A DNA stretch of 64,000 bases from Rufibacter psychrotolerans (lineage in GTDB: Bacteria; Bacteroidota; Bacteroidia; Cytophagales; Hymenobacteraceae). Location of the stretch: the NCBI RefSeq assembly GCF_016924645.1, contig NZ_JAFFJV010000015.1, positions 124,001 through 188,000 of the forward strand. The letters run 5' to 3'. Below are positions 33,363 to 41,712 of the stretch, piece after piece (the stretch's first letter is position 1; every line of letters begins with the position of its first letter). The notes below the pieces were generated by a model, which made no database searches, had not been told where the DNA came from, and saw nothing but the letters and a program-made list of their open reading frames with translations. The position numbers were made by a program, and so were the translations under genes.

Positions 33363-34745
33363 TTGAGCATAAAACTAAAGCAGTTTCTGCAGGACTCAGA
33401 GCAGAAGGCCTTTGACCTGGAGCACCGGCAGAAGATCCGCTTCAACATTGGCAAATACAACGCCGCCGTGCAGAACGGCCTCATGGCCTACCAGCACCAC
33501 GAGCTGGCGCGGGAGCGGGCTTCTTTCCTCAAAACTCAGGTCATCAACAACCTGGACAAATACCTGGTGGAGTTTGAGAACAACTTCACCAAACGGGGCG
33601 GCAAGGTGATCTGGGCGCAGAACGCCGAGGAGGCCCTGCGCGAGATTGGGGCCATCATGAAGCGCAAGCGCGCCAAATCGGTGGTGAAGTCCAAGTCCAT
33701 GAGCACCGAGGAAATTCATCTCAACGACTTCCTGGAGAAAAACGGCATAGAAACGGTGGAGACGGACCTGGGCGAGTACATTGTGCAGCTCGCCGACCAG
33801 CGGCCCTACCACATTGTCACGCCCGCCATGCACATGTCCAAGAAAGACATCGCGGAGCTGTTCCACCAGAAACTCAACATCCCCCTCACCGACGACGCCC
33901 AGCAACTGGTGCTTACCGCCCGCAAGCTCTTGCGCGAGAAATACACCCAGGCCGAAGTGGGCATCAGCGGGGCCAACTTCCTGATCGCCGACGTGGGCGG
34001 CATTGCCGTGACCGAGAACGAGGGTAACGCCCGCCTCTCCACCACGTTCCCCAAGACGCACATCGCCATTGCCGGCATTGAGAAGCTCATTCCCAGCATG
34101 CTAGACCTGGACCTGTTCTGGCCCCTGCTGAGCACCAGCGGCACCGGGCAGAACGTGACCATTTACAACACCATCTTAACCGGCCCCCGGCAACCCACCG
34201 AGAAAGACGGCCCCGAGGAGATGTACGTGGTGCTGCTGGACAACGGCCGCACCAATTTGCTGGCCCAGCCTGAGCAGCGTGAAGCCCTGAACTGCATTAG
34301 GTGCGGGGCCTGCCTCAACGTGTGCCCGGTGTACAAGAACATCGGCGGGCATACGTATGAGGCTACCTACAGCGGGCCTATCGGGTCGGTGATTACGCCG
34401 CACCTGGCGGGCATGGAAGAAAACAAACACCTGAGCTACGCCAGCTCGCTGTGCGGGGCCTGCACCAGCGTGTGCCCGGTAAAGATTAACCTGCACAACC
34501 TGCTGCTGCTTAACCGCAAGCAAAGCGTAGAAGAAGGCCTGGTAGACAAGAATGAAAAACTGGCGTTCAGGTTCTGGGTGAAAGGCATGAAGAGCCGCCG
34601 GCTCCTCAACTTCGCGCCCGCTGCGGTGAAGAACTTTGTGCTGGGGCATGTGCAGAAAGACACCTGGAGCAAGCGCCGCGAACCGTTGGTGGCCGCCCCG
34701 CAGTCTTTTAACCAGATGTGGCGAAAACAACACAAAAACAGCTAA
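33363..34745 (+). CDS. lutB: LutB-like iron-sulphur protein of lactate oxidation
   Basis: Second component of the LutABC (LldEFG) L-lactate dehydrogenase complex. N-terminal LutB/LUD domain (about 60-290, GISGANFLIADVGGIAVTEN), then two 4Fe-4S motifs, CIRCGACLNVCP and CGACTSVCP, and a helical C-terminal region. 460 aa, normal length. Starts at a TTG (MSIKLKQFL), which matches the family's beginning; no ATG fits. LutA and LutC are not next to it, which is unusual, so it must work with partners encoded elsewhere. Confidence 0.9.
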   Translation: MSIKLKQFLQDSEQKAFDLEHRQKIRFNIGKYNAAVQNGLMAYQHHELARERASFLKTQVINNLDKYLVEFENNFTKRGGKVIWAQNAEEALREIGAIMKRKRAKSVVKSKSMSTEEIHLNDFLEKNGIETVETDLGEYIVQLADQRPYHIVTPAMHMSKKDIAELFHQKLNIPLTDDAQQLVLTARKLLREKYTQAEVGISGANFLIADVGGIAVTENEGNARLSTTFPKTHIAIAGIEKLIPSMLDLDLFWPLLSTSGTGQNVTIYNTILTGPRQPTEKDGPEEMYVVLLDNGRTNLLAQPEQREALNCIRCGACLNVCPVYKNIGGHTYEATYSGPIGSVITPHLAGMEENKHLSYASSLCGACTSVCPVKINLHNLLLLNRKQSVEEGLVDKNEKLAFRFWVKGMKSRRLLNFAPAAVKNFVLGHVQKDTWSKRREPLVAAPQSFNQMWRKQHKNS

Positions 34746-34746
34746 C

Positions 34747-34780
34747 GCAAAAAGCCTTCTGAGTTCAGAAGGCTTTTTGC
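34747..34780 (+). terminator. lutB terminator
   Basis: 16-bp perfect stem (34747-34762 with 34765-34780) with A5/T5 sides and a 2-base centre. Confidence 0.9.
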
Positions 34781-34830
34781 TTTTACGTAAGTGCCGCTGG
34801 TGGGCTTAGGCTACCAGGAGCCTGCTTCCC

Positions 34831-35064
34831 TTAATACCGCCGGGCCTTTTTCTTACGGCTTGCTACCTTTTTGGCATAACTCCCTTTGTTGCGTTTCATC
34901 TGCTTGTATCTGGCCTTAGAGGACTTCTTGTTCTTCTTGAAGAACGGCAACTCAGCAGTGGCAGCGGTTACCTCGGAGGTGGCAACTGCTGGGGCGGCAG
35001 TTGCCTCAGGCGCAAACGACAGAGCAAATGCACCTACAACCAGGGGAAGTAAAAATCTTTTCAT
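34831..35064 (-). CDS. Small secreted Lys-rich protein (77 aa)
   Basis: Signal peptide (about 1-24, cut after EATAA) and a mature part ending in a cluster of Lys/Arg/Tyr (KKNKKSSKARYKQMKRNKG). Family not recognised. In composition it resembles the basic secreted proteins at 25081-25712. Monocistronic with an A+T-rich upstream region (35065-35181). Confidence 0.7.
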   Translation of the reverse strand: MKRFLLPLVVGAFALSFAPEATAAPAVATSEVTAATAELPFFKKNKKSSKARYKQMKRNKGSYAKKVASRKKKARRY

Positions 35065-35181
35065 CAGATATTTTATTTGTTTAGTTATATAGGATATTTA
35101 ATACGAGCAATATTACTAAAGGTAATTTACTAATTCAAATAAAATTTATAACTATTTACAAACAAATAGACTTTATCTAAG

Positions 35182-36258
35182 TCAAATTGCACGCAAGCGG
35201 CTCACCAAGGCGCCCATATCAGCTTCTGACACCGCGGGAAAGTTGGCAATCCTGATCTGCTTTTCTTTGTGCGCGCCGTAGCCAGCGCCCACCACCAGCC
35301 CCTGGGCCTTTAGCTGCGCGATCACCTCGGCGGCGGGTTTCTCCAGCACGTCGGCCACCAGCACGGTGGGCGAGCGATGCGCTTTTTCCGCTACAAACGG
35401 CGAGAACCGGGCGCTTTCTTCCAGGAACGAATACACCTGCTGCGCCTTGGCTTCGGTCTCTTTCCTGATTTGCGCCACCCCCTTGGCCAGCATGTCTTCC
35501 ACCACGTGGGTAAGCAGGTAGATATCCAGCACGTTGGGCGTACAGGGCGTCTGAAACTGCTGGTACTGATCATGCAGCGATTGGAGGCTGTAGTGCCCGC
35601 CGGTGTACTGCCGGCCCTCCAGGGTGGCCGCTTTGGCCCGGCTGCGTTCGTTTACCAGCCATACCCCCAGGCCAGCCGGCAAGCCGAACCCCTTCTGCAC
35701 CGAGAAGAAGGCCATGTCTACCTTACCGAAGTCCAGCGCGGCATACGGCGCCCCCGACACGATGTCTACCGAGAGCAGCGGCTCAGGAAACCGCTCGCGC
35801 AGCGAGTGGATGTCGGCCACGGGCATGCAGACGCCAGAACTGGTCTCGTTCTGGGTAACAGCCAACAGCTCCGTTCCGGCGGGCACCTGAACCTGCTCCA
35901 GGGAAAACCCTTGCCCAAACGGCACCTGCAGCGCCTGGGCGTTTCGGCCCAGCCACTTGGCGTGGTCCAGGTATTTTTTGGAGAAGGAGCCGTTGACCAG
36001 ATGGTAAGTATTGGCAGCGGTGACGCTCTGGAGGCTGCGCTCCCAGATTTCGGTGGCCGAGCCGGTGAAGTAAATGGCATAGTCGGCAGGGAGCTGCAAC
36101 AAGGCCCTGAGCGCCTCGTCTGCCCTGCGGTACAAATCTTTGAAGGCCTGGCTGCGGTGCGATTGGGAAAACACCTGTTTGTCTAGGGCAGTCTGCAGGT
36201 GCTTTGCCACCGTGGGGTACAGTTGCGCCGGACCGGGAGTGAAGTATACGGGAGCCAT
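35182..36258 (-). CDS. serC: Class V aminotransferase, probable phosphoserine aminotransferase
   Basis: PLP-dependent fold-type I enzyme. Opens with YFTPGPAQLYP, has a VDIVSGAPYAALDFGKVDMAFFSVQKGFGLPAG block containing the PLP lysine (SVQK) and the Asp (VDIVS) that holds the pyridine ring. 358 aa, the size of SerC. It differs from the classic SerC N terminus and could also be called an alanine-glyoxylate-type aminotransferase; the phosphoserine assignment rests mainly on its place just downstream of the SerB-SerA fusion on the same strand (135-base gap with a 36-bp palindrome). Confidence 0.75.
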   Translation of the reverse strand: MAPVYFTPGPAQLYPTVAKHLQTALDKQVFSQSHRSQAFKDLYRRADEALRALLQLPADYAIYFTGSATEIWERSLQSVTAANTYHLVNGSFSKKYLDHAKWLGRNAQALQVPFGQGFSLEQVQVPAGTELLAVTQNETSSGVCMPVADIHSLRERFPEPLLSVDIVSGAPYAALDFGKVDMAFFSVQKGFGLPAGLGVWLVNERSRAKAATLEGRQYTGGHYSLQSLHDQYQQFQTPCTPNVLDIYLLTHVVEDMLAKGVAQIRKETEAKAQQVYSFLEESARFSPFVAEKAHRSPTVLVADVLEKPAAEVIAQLKAQGLVVGAGYGAHKEKQIRIANFPAVSEADMGALVSRLRAI

Positions 36259-36309
36259 TATCTTAAGGAGTAATTGAGTGGTTGGGTGAATGATTGAATA
36301 AAAGAACCT

Positions 36310-36345
36310 GTTTTAAGCCCATTTTCATAGAAACAGGCCTAAAAC
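36310..36345. repeat. 36-bp intergenic palindrome, copy 11
   Basis: GTTTTAAGCC...AGGCCTAAAAC with complementary flanks AACCT / AGGTT (36305-36350); lies between serC and the serB-serA gene. Confidence 0.8.
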
Positions 36346-36367
36346 AGGTTTAAAAGTACCACGGTCA

Positions 36368-36395
36368 TGATACTTGCTACGTGCTACATGATACT
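36368..36395. repeat. Four 7-bp tandem units
   Basis: TGATACT, two TGCTAC-type variants and TGATACT again, head to tail with an exact 7-base period, ending at the serA stop codon. Confidence 0.7.
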
Positions 36396-38286
36396 AGTAC
36401 AGCGTGCGGGATTTGATGGTGTCCGGTATCTGCTTCAGGTGCTTGATCACGGAACGGTCGTACTTGGTGTCCACGTCGGTGATTACGTAGCCAATGGTTT
36501 CGTTGGTTTTCAGGTACTGGCCCAGGATGTTGATCTGGTTCTCGGCCAGCACGTTGTTGATCTTGGCCAGAATACCCGGCACGTTGCGGTGGATGTGGAT
36601 GAGGCGGTGCGCATTGCGCAGGGCCGGCAACTGCAGGTTGGGAAAGTTCACGCTGTTGTAAGAACCGCCGGTGTTGATGTAGTCAATCATCTTAGACGGC
36701 ACGTACTGCGCAATGTTCTCCTGGGCCTCCTCGGTGCTGCCGCCCACGTGCGGGCTCAGCAAAGTATTCGGCAAGCCGCGCAGCGCCGACTCAAACTTCT
36801 CCTGGTTGTTCTTGGGCTCATACGGGAACACATCCACGGCGCAGCCTCTGATCTTGCCGCTCTTGATGTTTTGGGCCAGAGCCTCAATGTCCACCACGTG
36901 GCCGCGGGCCAGGTTCAGGAACAGGACGCCGGGTTTCATGAGCTCAAATTCCTTAGGCCCTATCAGGTTCTTGTTGTCGGCGCGGCCGTCTACGTGCAGC
37001 GTAATGATGTCGGCCAGGGCCAACAGTTCGGCCAGGGAATGGCAGACCTTGGCGTTGCCCAGGGCCAGCTTGTCTACCACGTCATAGAAGTATACCTCCA
37101 TGCCCAGGCTCTCGGCCAGCACAGACAGTTGTGAGCCTATGTTGCCATACCCAATGATGCCCAGCTTCTTACCCCGGATCTCATTGGAACCCTTCGCCGA
37201 TTTGTCCCACTCGCCCACGTGCATGCGGTTGCTTTTCTCCACCAGCCCCCGTGACAGCATGATAATTTCGCCAATGGCCATCTCTACCACGCTGCGGGTG
37301 TTGCTGTAGGGCGCGTTGAACACAATAACGCCGCGCTCGGTACAGGTTCTCAGGTCAATCTGGTTGGTACCAATGCAGAAGGCGCCCACCGCCATCAGGC
37401 GCGGGGCGTGCTCCAGGGCCTTGGCCGTGACCTGCGTCTTGGACCTGATGCACAGGATGGAGACATCGTGCAGGCGGGCGCAGAGTTCGTCTTCCTCCAG
37501 AGCACCGGCCACCGTTTCCACCTGGTATCCTTCCTGACGGAACATATTCACCGCCCGCTCATGGATACCCTCCAGCACCAGTACCTTGATGCGGTTCTTG
37601 GGATAGGAGAGCGCGCTGGGCAGCCGGTTCACGTACAGGAACTCATCCAGGCTGGGGGTAACGTGGTCGGCTTTGCCCACTACTTTGTCGCGGCTCACGT
37701 TCTCGGTGAAGGCGTAGAACTTATCGGCGATGCCGGCTTCCTTGATTTCATAGTCGGTGTAGCCGTCGCCAATCACGTAGACCTCGCCGGGCAGTTGCAG
37801 GGCCTTTATCTGCTGGGCCTTGCCCTGGTTCTGGGTAAGCACGTTCTGGCGGTCAAACCCCACAATGTTGCCGGCCTCGTCATACACAAAGCTGTTAGCA
37901 AACACGTTCTCGGGCTTTACGCCCAGTTCCCGCACAATGGGCACAATAAACTCCCTGAACCCATTGGAGATGATGTAAATGTCATCTTTAAAAGCCTCAA
38001 AGAAGGCCCGGTTCTGCTTGAACGAGTCTGAGATCTGGCCCCGCAGGTGCTCAATGAGCGTGTCAATGTGCTCCCGGTTGGCCTGCAGCAAGGCCAGGCG
38101 CTGCTCCAGGGAATCTACCAACGGAATCTCGCCCTCCATGCCCAGGTCTGTGATGCGCTGGATCTCAGCGAGCACTTTCTGCCGGCGGGCCGGGTCTGGG
38201 ATGCAGATGGTGCAAAGTTCGTCCAAGGCTTCCACCTTGGTGAAGGTACTGTCAAAGTCAATGATGAAGTGCTTGTGCGTACTCAT
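36394..38286 (-). CDS. serA: Fused phosphoserine phosphatase and D-3-phosphoglycerate dehydrogenase with ACT domain
   Basis: Residues about 1-215 are a HAD-type phosphatase of the SerB kind (IIDFDSTFTKVE, nucleophile Asp10, acid Asp12; later VIGDGYTDYEI). About 230-540 are a D-2-hydroxyacid dehydrogenase of the SerA kind (NAD motif GIIGYGNIGSQ, catalytic Arg and His in NLARGHVVDIEAL and LSPHVGGSTEEAQ), and about 555-630 an ACT domain that would bind serine for feedback control. One polypeptide therefore catalyses the first and last steps of serine synthesis from 3-phosphoglycerate. Start at the ATG at 38286 (MSTHKHFIID); the frame is open to 38391 but that extension looks non-coding. Aminotransferase gene next downstream. 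Confidence 0.92.
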   Translation of the reverse strand: MSTHKHFIIDFDSTFTKVEALDELCTICIPDPARRQKVLAEIQRITDLGMEGEIPLVDSLEQRLALLQANREHIDTLIEHLRGQISDSFKQNRAFFEAFKDDIYIISNGFREFIVPIVRELGVKPENVFANSFVYDEAGNIVGFDRQNVLTQNQGKAQQIKALQLPGEVYVIGDGYTDYEIKEAGIADKFYAFTENVSRDKVVGKADHVTPSLDEFLYVNRLPSALSYPKNRIKVLVLEGIHERAVNMFRQEGYQVETVAGALEEDELCARLHDVSILCIRSKTQVTAKALEHAPRLMAVGAFCIGTNQIDLRTCTERGVIVFNAPYSNTRSVVEMAIGEIIMLSRGLVEKSNRMHVGEWDKSAKGSNEIRGKKLGIIGYGNIGSQLSVLAESLGMEVYFYDVVDKLALGNAKVCHSLAELLALADIITLHVDGRADNKNLIGPKEFELMKPGVLFLNLARGHVVDIEALAQNIKSGKIRGCAVDVFPYEPKNNQEKFESALRGLPNTLLSPHVGGSTEEAQENIAQYVPSKMIDYINTGGSYNSVNFPNLQLPALRNAHRLIHIHRNVPGILAKINNVLAENQINILGQYLKTNETIGYVITDVDTKYDRSVIKHLKQIPDTIKSRTLY

Positions 38287-38400
38287 GCCTGTTTGGTTTT
38301 GCGATGCCGGGCAAACTGGCGCTGCCCAGCCTCTGGTTACCGTTGTGCCTCCTACAGATTGGCGCCCCAATATCGGGCAGGTTACGGTCAAATGAAAAGT

Positions 38401-38436
38401 GTTTGGGGCCAGTTTTACAAAAAACAGGCGTAAAAC
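38401..38436. repeat. 36-bp intergenic palindrome, copy 12
   Basis: GTTTGGGGCC...AGGCGTAAAAC around AGTTTTACAAAAAAC. Confidence 0.75.
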
Positions 38437-38860
38437 GCCCCGCTTTCTGGCCAGGTGGTTCCCTGGGCAATGGCTGGCACCCCTCGGCCCCTAAATGAAC
38501 TCAAAGGCAAGCCGCCTCGTAAACGCACAGACGGCAAACGGCAGATCTGCCCCGGCACTGCCCGTTTTCTGGCCGGTTTAACCAAAGCTACATGAGAGAA
38601 AGCAGCAAGAACACCCCCTTTCCGCTCAGGTCTATCCTTCTCCCGGCAGGCCCCGTGTCACGGCCCAAACCTTCTTTTCAGTATTTTTACGGCCGAAGTC
38701 CCTGCAACTTGGTTAAATTTGCCCTAAAAGCCTTGGCTCGGCCCAGGGGGAGCGGCCCTGTTTCTAGAATTTTGTCAAAGTATCAACAATAATGATTTTC
38801 CATTGAAACAAACTTAACAACTAGTATTATAAATTAATAATTTCATAAACCTTTTTTTTG

Positions 38861-38868
38861 TATCTTAG
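38861..38868 (+). promoter_or_regulatory. Possible -7 box (TATCTTAG) of the Lrp-type gene
   Basis: Seven of eight bases match TAnnTTTG, preceded by a run of T; 57 bases before the ATG at 38926. The same octamer occurs at 41579-41586 upstream of the antiporter. Confidence 0.45.
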
Positions 38869-38925
38869 CACATCAATAAAAAGAGGTATTGTTCGTTGTT
38901 GAATTGTTAAACACAGACCTATAAA

Positions 38926-39399
38926 ATGGCCCAAGTTTCAGAAATTGATAATCTTGATAGAAGAATTCTTTCCATGCTCATGTTAGATGCCACCAGGGCC
39001 TACACAGACATAGCGAAGGAGTTACAGGTTTCTGGGGGTACCGTACACGTGCGCATGAAGAAATTGGAAGATTTAGGGGTAATCAAAGGATCACACCTCT
39101 TCATCAATCCAAATGCAGTAGGCTATGACATCTGCGCCTTTATTGGTATCTACCTGGAGAAAGGCTCAGCGTACCAGTCGGCGGTGGCGTCTATGCGCCA
39201 GGTGCCCGAGATAGTGGAGATGCACTACACCACCGGGCAGTGGAGCATGTTCGCCAAAATCATTTGCCGCGACACCCTGCACCTCCGCGAGGTCCTGAAC
39301 GAGAAAATACAGGCCATTGAGGGCGTGGAGCGCACCGAGACCTTTATTTCGCTGGAGGAAAGCATTACCCGCCAGGTAGACATCCTGCCTCCCAAATAA
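38926..39399 (+). CDS. Lrp/AsnC family transcriptional regulator
   Basis: N-terminal winged helix-turn-helix (about 8-65; LDRRILSMLMLDATRAYTDIAKELQVSGGTVHVRMKKLEDLGVIKG in outline) and C-terminal ligand-binding/oligomerisation domain (about 70-150). 157 aa, normal. Lrp-type proteins sense amino acids and control their metabolism; with serA/serC 0.6 kb away and serine dehydratase 4 kb away, serine or glycine metabolism is a plausible target, but this is inference. The 5' end of the gene is A+T-richer than the rest. Confidence 0.92.
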   Translation: MAQVSEIDNLDRRILSMLMLDATRAYTDIAKELQVSGGTVHVRMKKLEDLGVIKGSHLFINPNAVGYDICAFIGIYLEKGSAYQSAVASMRQVPEIVEMHYTTGQWSMFAKIICRDTLHLREVLNEKIQAIEGVERTETFISLEESITRQVDILPPK

Positions 39400-39499
39400 G
39401 AACCCCAGATTTGCCCACCCCGGCACTGCCCGCCGGTTGGGCGAAAAAGAAAATGTAGTATCTTACATCGCTGAAGCCGGCAGATAGGTCAGCGTGTCT

Positions 39500-40381
39500 A
39501 TGAGCGGAAGATCTGATACCCATGGGAGTTTTGCAGGATGGAGGCCCCTCTTCCTGCCGTTGCTGTTGTTGTTGCTGACCGCCTGCGGCGGCCCCGAAAC
39601 CCCAGACAAAAAGCTAGTCTTAAGGACAAAGTCCCGCAAGGTGAGCGTGATTGCCCACCGGGGTGCCTCTGGCACTGCCCCCGAGAACACGCTACCCGCC
39701 ATTAAAAAGGCGCTGGAGACTTCCGCCGACTTTATTGAGATAGACGTTCACCAAAGTAAAGACGGCCAGGTGGTGGTGATCCATGACCCCACCGTAGACC
39801 GCACCACCAACGGGAGCGGCCGGGTTGCCGATCTTACTTTGGCAGAACTCAAGCAACTGGAGGCCGGCATCAAGTTTGACTCTTCCCTCACCGATGTCCG
39901 CATTCCCACCCTGGCGCAGGTCCTGCGCACCGTGAAAGGCAAGAAAAAGCTGCTGATTGAGCTGAAGAAAGGCGAGGAAGACTACTACCCCGGCCTGGAA
40001 GAGAACACCCTAAAACTCATCAGGGAGCACCGGGCTCAGGAGTGGTGCGTGCTGCAGTCTTTCCATGACCCTATTCTGGAGCGTATCTGGCAAACCGACT
40101 TTGTGATTCCCACCCACAAACTCATAGTGGGCAAGATCCCGTTTCTGCCCATCTACATTGACCATGAGCTGAAGTTCGGCAACTTTGACCGCTACTCAGA
40201 GGCCACCGCCATCAACATCCACCGCTATTTCGCGTCCAAGGCCTTTATCAAGAAACTGCACGGCCAGGGCTTTAAAACCTTCATCTGGACCGAGGACAAC
40301 CCACAGAACATTCAGCAGTTGTTTGAGCTGGGCGCCGATGGCGTGATGACCAACCATCCCGAGCTGATAGAAAAGCAGTAG
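39500..40381 (+). CDS. Glycerophosphodiester phosphodiesterase, lipoprotein
   Basis: Lipoprotein signal (LFLPLLLLLLTACGG) then a GDPD TIM-barrel with its signature HRGASGTAPENT (catalytic His), EIDVHQSKDGQVVVIHD (metal Glu and Asp, second His) and LLIELKKG. Hydrolyses glycerophosphodiesters from lipids to glycerol-3-phosphate and an alcohol, outside the cytoplasm. 293 aa. ATG at 39500; a GTG two codons earlier is equally possible. Confidence 0.93.
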   Translation: MSGRSDTHGSFAGWRPLFLPLLLLLLTACGGPETPDKKLVLRTKSRKVSVIAHRGASGTAPENTLPAIKKALETSADFIEIDVHQSKDGQVVVIHDPTVDRTTNGSGRVADLTLAELKQLEAGIKFDSSLTDVRIPTLAQVLRTVKGKKKLLIELKKGEEDYYPGLEENTLKLIREHRAQEWCVLQSFHDPILERIWQTDFVIPTHKLIVGKIPFLPIYIDHELKFGNFDRYSEATAINIHRYFASKAFIKKLHGQGFKTFIWTEDNPQNIQQLFELGADGVMTNHPELIEKQ

Positions 40382-40384
40382 TCC

Positions 40385-40420
40385 GTTTCAGGCTTGTTTT
40401 GGCCAAATGGGCCCTAAAAT
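40385..40420. repeat. 36-bp intergenic palindrome, copy 13
   Basis: GTTTCAGGCTTG...GGGCCCTAAAAT, 3 bases after the GDPD stop codon. Confidence 0.7.
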
Positions 40421-40535
40421 GGGTTGAACCCTACTTGCTTTACCTGCCATACTAGAATCAGAAACCAACATCGCCACGGGTTCCTGGTAGAGGAGTGCGT
40501 GGCGATTTTGTTGGATGGCGCAGCCAAGGGCGTGG

Positions 40536-41282
40536 TTACTGGTTGTCCTGGCCTAGTTGGTTGTACAGCAGCAAGGCCCCGCAGGCACTGGCCAGTACTT
40601 GGCGCAAATCAGGTGAAAGGGTGTTCTTCATCCAGACTTTGCCGCTGTTCACGGTCTGCACGGTGGCCAGCACGTGCCCTCCACGGGAAAACTCGTAGCC
40701 CAAGACCGTGCCCGAGGGCAGCGACTTGCCTTCCCACTTATACAGCGGAAACACCTCTATTTCCTGGGTTCCGTTGCTGATCTTGCCCACGAAGTCTTTG
40801 CGCTCCAGGTAATTGCCCGGATCGGCCAGGGCCATGCGCCACTCCCCACTCTCCGGCGACCGGAACGCCACCTGCAGAAACTCCCGCTGCCGGTCAAGGT
40901 CCACCGACCATCCGGCGGCCTGCACCGTGGTGGCGTTGAGCCGGGCGGCAGCCTGCACCCACCAGGTTTGCTGCCGCAGCGTGTCCCGCACCCCGAAACT
41001 GTACTTCTGGAGCCCCTCGGCTACCTGCAGGGGACTGCCCTCGCCGTACGTAGCTTTTCTGGTCCAGCCCCGCTGAGGGTCTTCCAGCTTGTACGCGCCA
41101 AACCCAAAGCCCTTCTCCTGCCCCAGCGACAGCCTGAACGCCGGGCGGCCCACCACCGGCAGGACGGTGGCCTCCTGGGTCATGGCTTCGCTTACCCGCA
41201 ACTGGGGCACCGAACAACTGGTCACCCCTACCAGGGCAGAGGCGGCCACAGACAACACAAGGGTTCTAAAGCAGATCATCAA
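40536..41282 (-). CDS. Hypothetical lipoprotein (248 aa)
   Basis: Signal peptide with lipobox (LVGVTSCSVPQ) and a mature, beta-rich domain of about 225 residues with many Trp, Tyr and Arg. Family not recognised. Internal patterns: LGQEKGFGFGAYKLED, LERKDFVGKISNGTQEIEVFPLYKWEGK. No obvious catalytic motif. Convergent with the GDPD gene. Confidence 0.8.
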   Translation of the reverse strand: MMICFRTLVLSVAASALVGVTSCSVPQLRVSEAMTQEATVLPVVGRPAFRLSLGQEKGFGFGAYKLEDPQRGWTRKATYGEGSPLQVAEGLQKYSFGVRDTLRQQTWWVQAAARLNATTVQAAGWSVDLDRQREFLQVAFRSPESGEWRMALADPGNYLERKDFVGKISNGTQEIEVFPLYKWEGKSLPSGTVLGYEFSRGGHVLATVQTVNSGKVWMKNTLSPDLRQVLASACGALLLYNQLGQDNQ

Positions 41283-41712
41283 CAGAACTATGCATAGGTG
41301 AAAAAGAAGTTCATCAATACAGATACACCGGAATCATCGCCCAGCCCTACTGAGGTTTCTGCAAGACGGGCTTCTCAACCTCCGGAGCAGGATTCCAGGC
41401 CGCGTTTAGCGGTGCTGTTGGCCAACCCTCCGGCCTTTCTAAAAGCGCTGGATTTGCCCTTGCTCACCCCCCGCAGACCCTCTTGAAACAGAAGTTTTGC
41501 GACCGGCAAAAAGCCCTTCCAGGAGGGCTCCCGGTCACATCTTTTGCGAAATCATGCGGCAAGGTAAGTTTGCTTGCGTATCTTAGTGATGGTAAAGAGA
41601 CCAACTCATCTGCTTTTACCCCTATGAAAAGCTGCTCATTTTGCCAGAACGGCCCTAAAATGATGCTTCAGCCCGCGCTTTCGTACGGATTGTGCCACAC
41701 ACCCCATCGCCA
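41283..41712. other. 430-bp region without a supported gene
   Basis: Contains a possible -7 octamer TATCTTAG (41579-41586), 127 bases before the antiporter start, and a degenerate 36-bp palindrome (41626-41661). Two short frames (41298-41486, 41483-41716) look accidental. Confidence 0.55.
41626..41661. repeat. Degenerate copy of the 36-bp palindrome
   Basis: Right arm TTTTGCCAGAACGGCCCTAAA is well kept; the left arm has decayed. In the probable antiporter leader. Confidence 0.4.

Larger units (their letters stand above)
38287..38925. other. 639-bp intergenic region between divergent genes
   Basis: G+C-rich near serA, with a 36-bp palindrome at 38401-38436, then strongly A+T-rich from about 38775. 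No credible gene. The A+T-rich end carries the promoter of the Lrp-type regulator. Confidence 0.6.

Noticed and set aside
38592..38792. 66-codon frame upstream of the Lrp-type gene
   Set aside because: No coding character and lies in a promoter-type region.
39413..39442. Possible terminator after the Lrp-type gene
   Set aside because: Only about five consecutive base pairs (GCCCA/TGGGC) are solid; too weak to call.
41298..41486. 62-codon frame between the lipoprotein and the antiporter
   Set aside because: GTG start, Pro/Ser/Arg-rich chance-like translation, no promoter or terminator; not reported as a gene.
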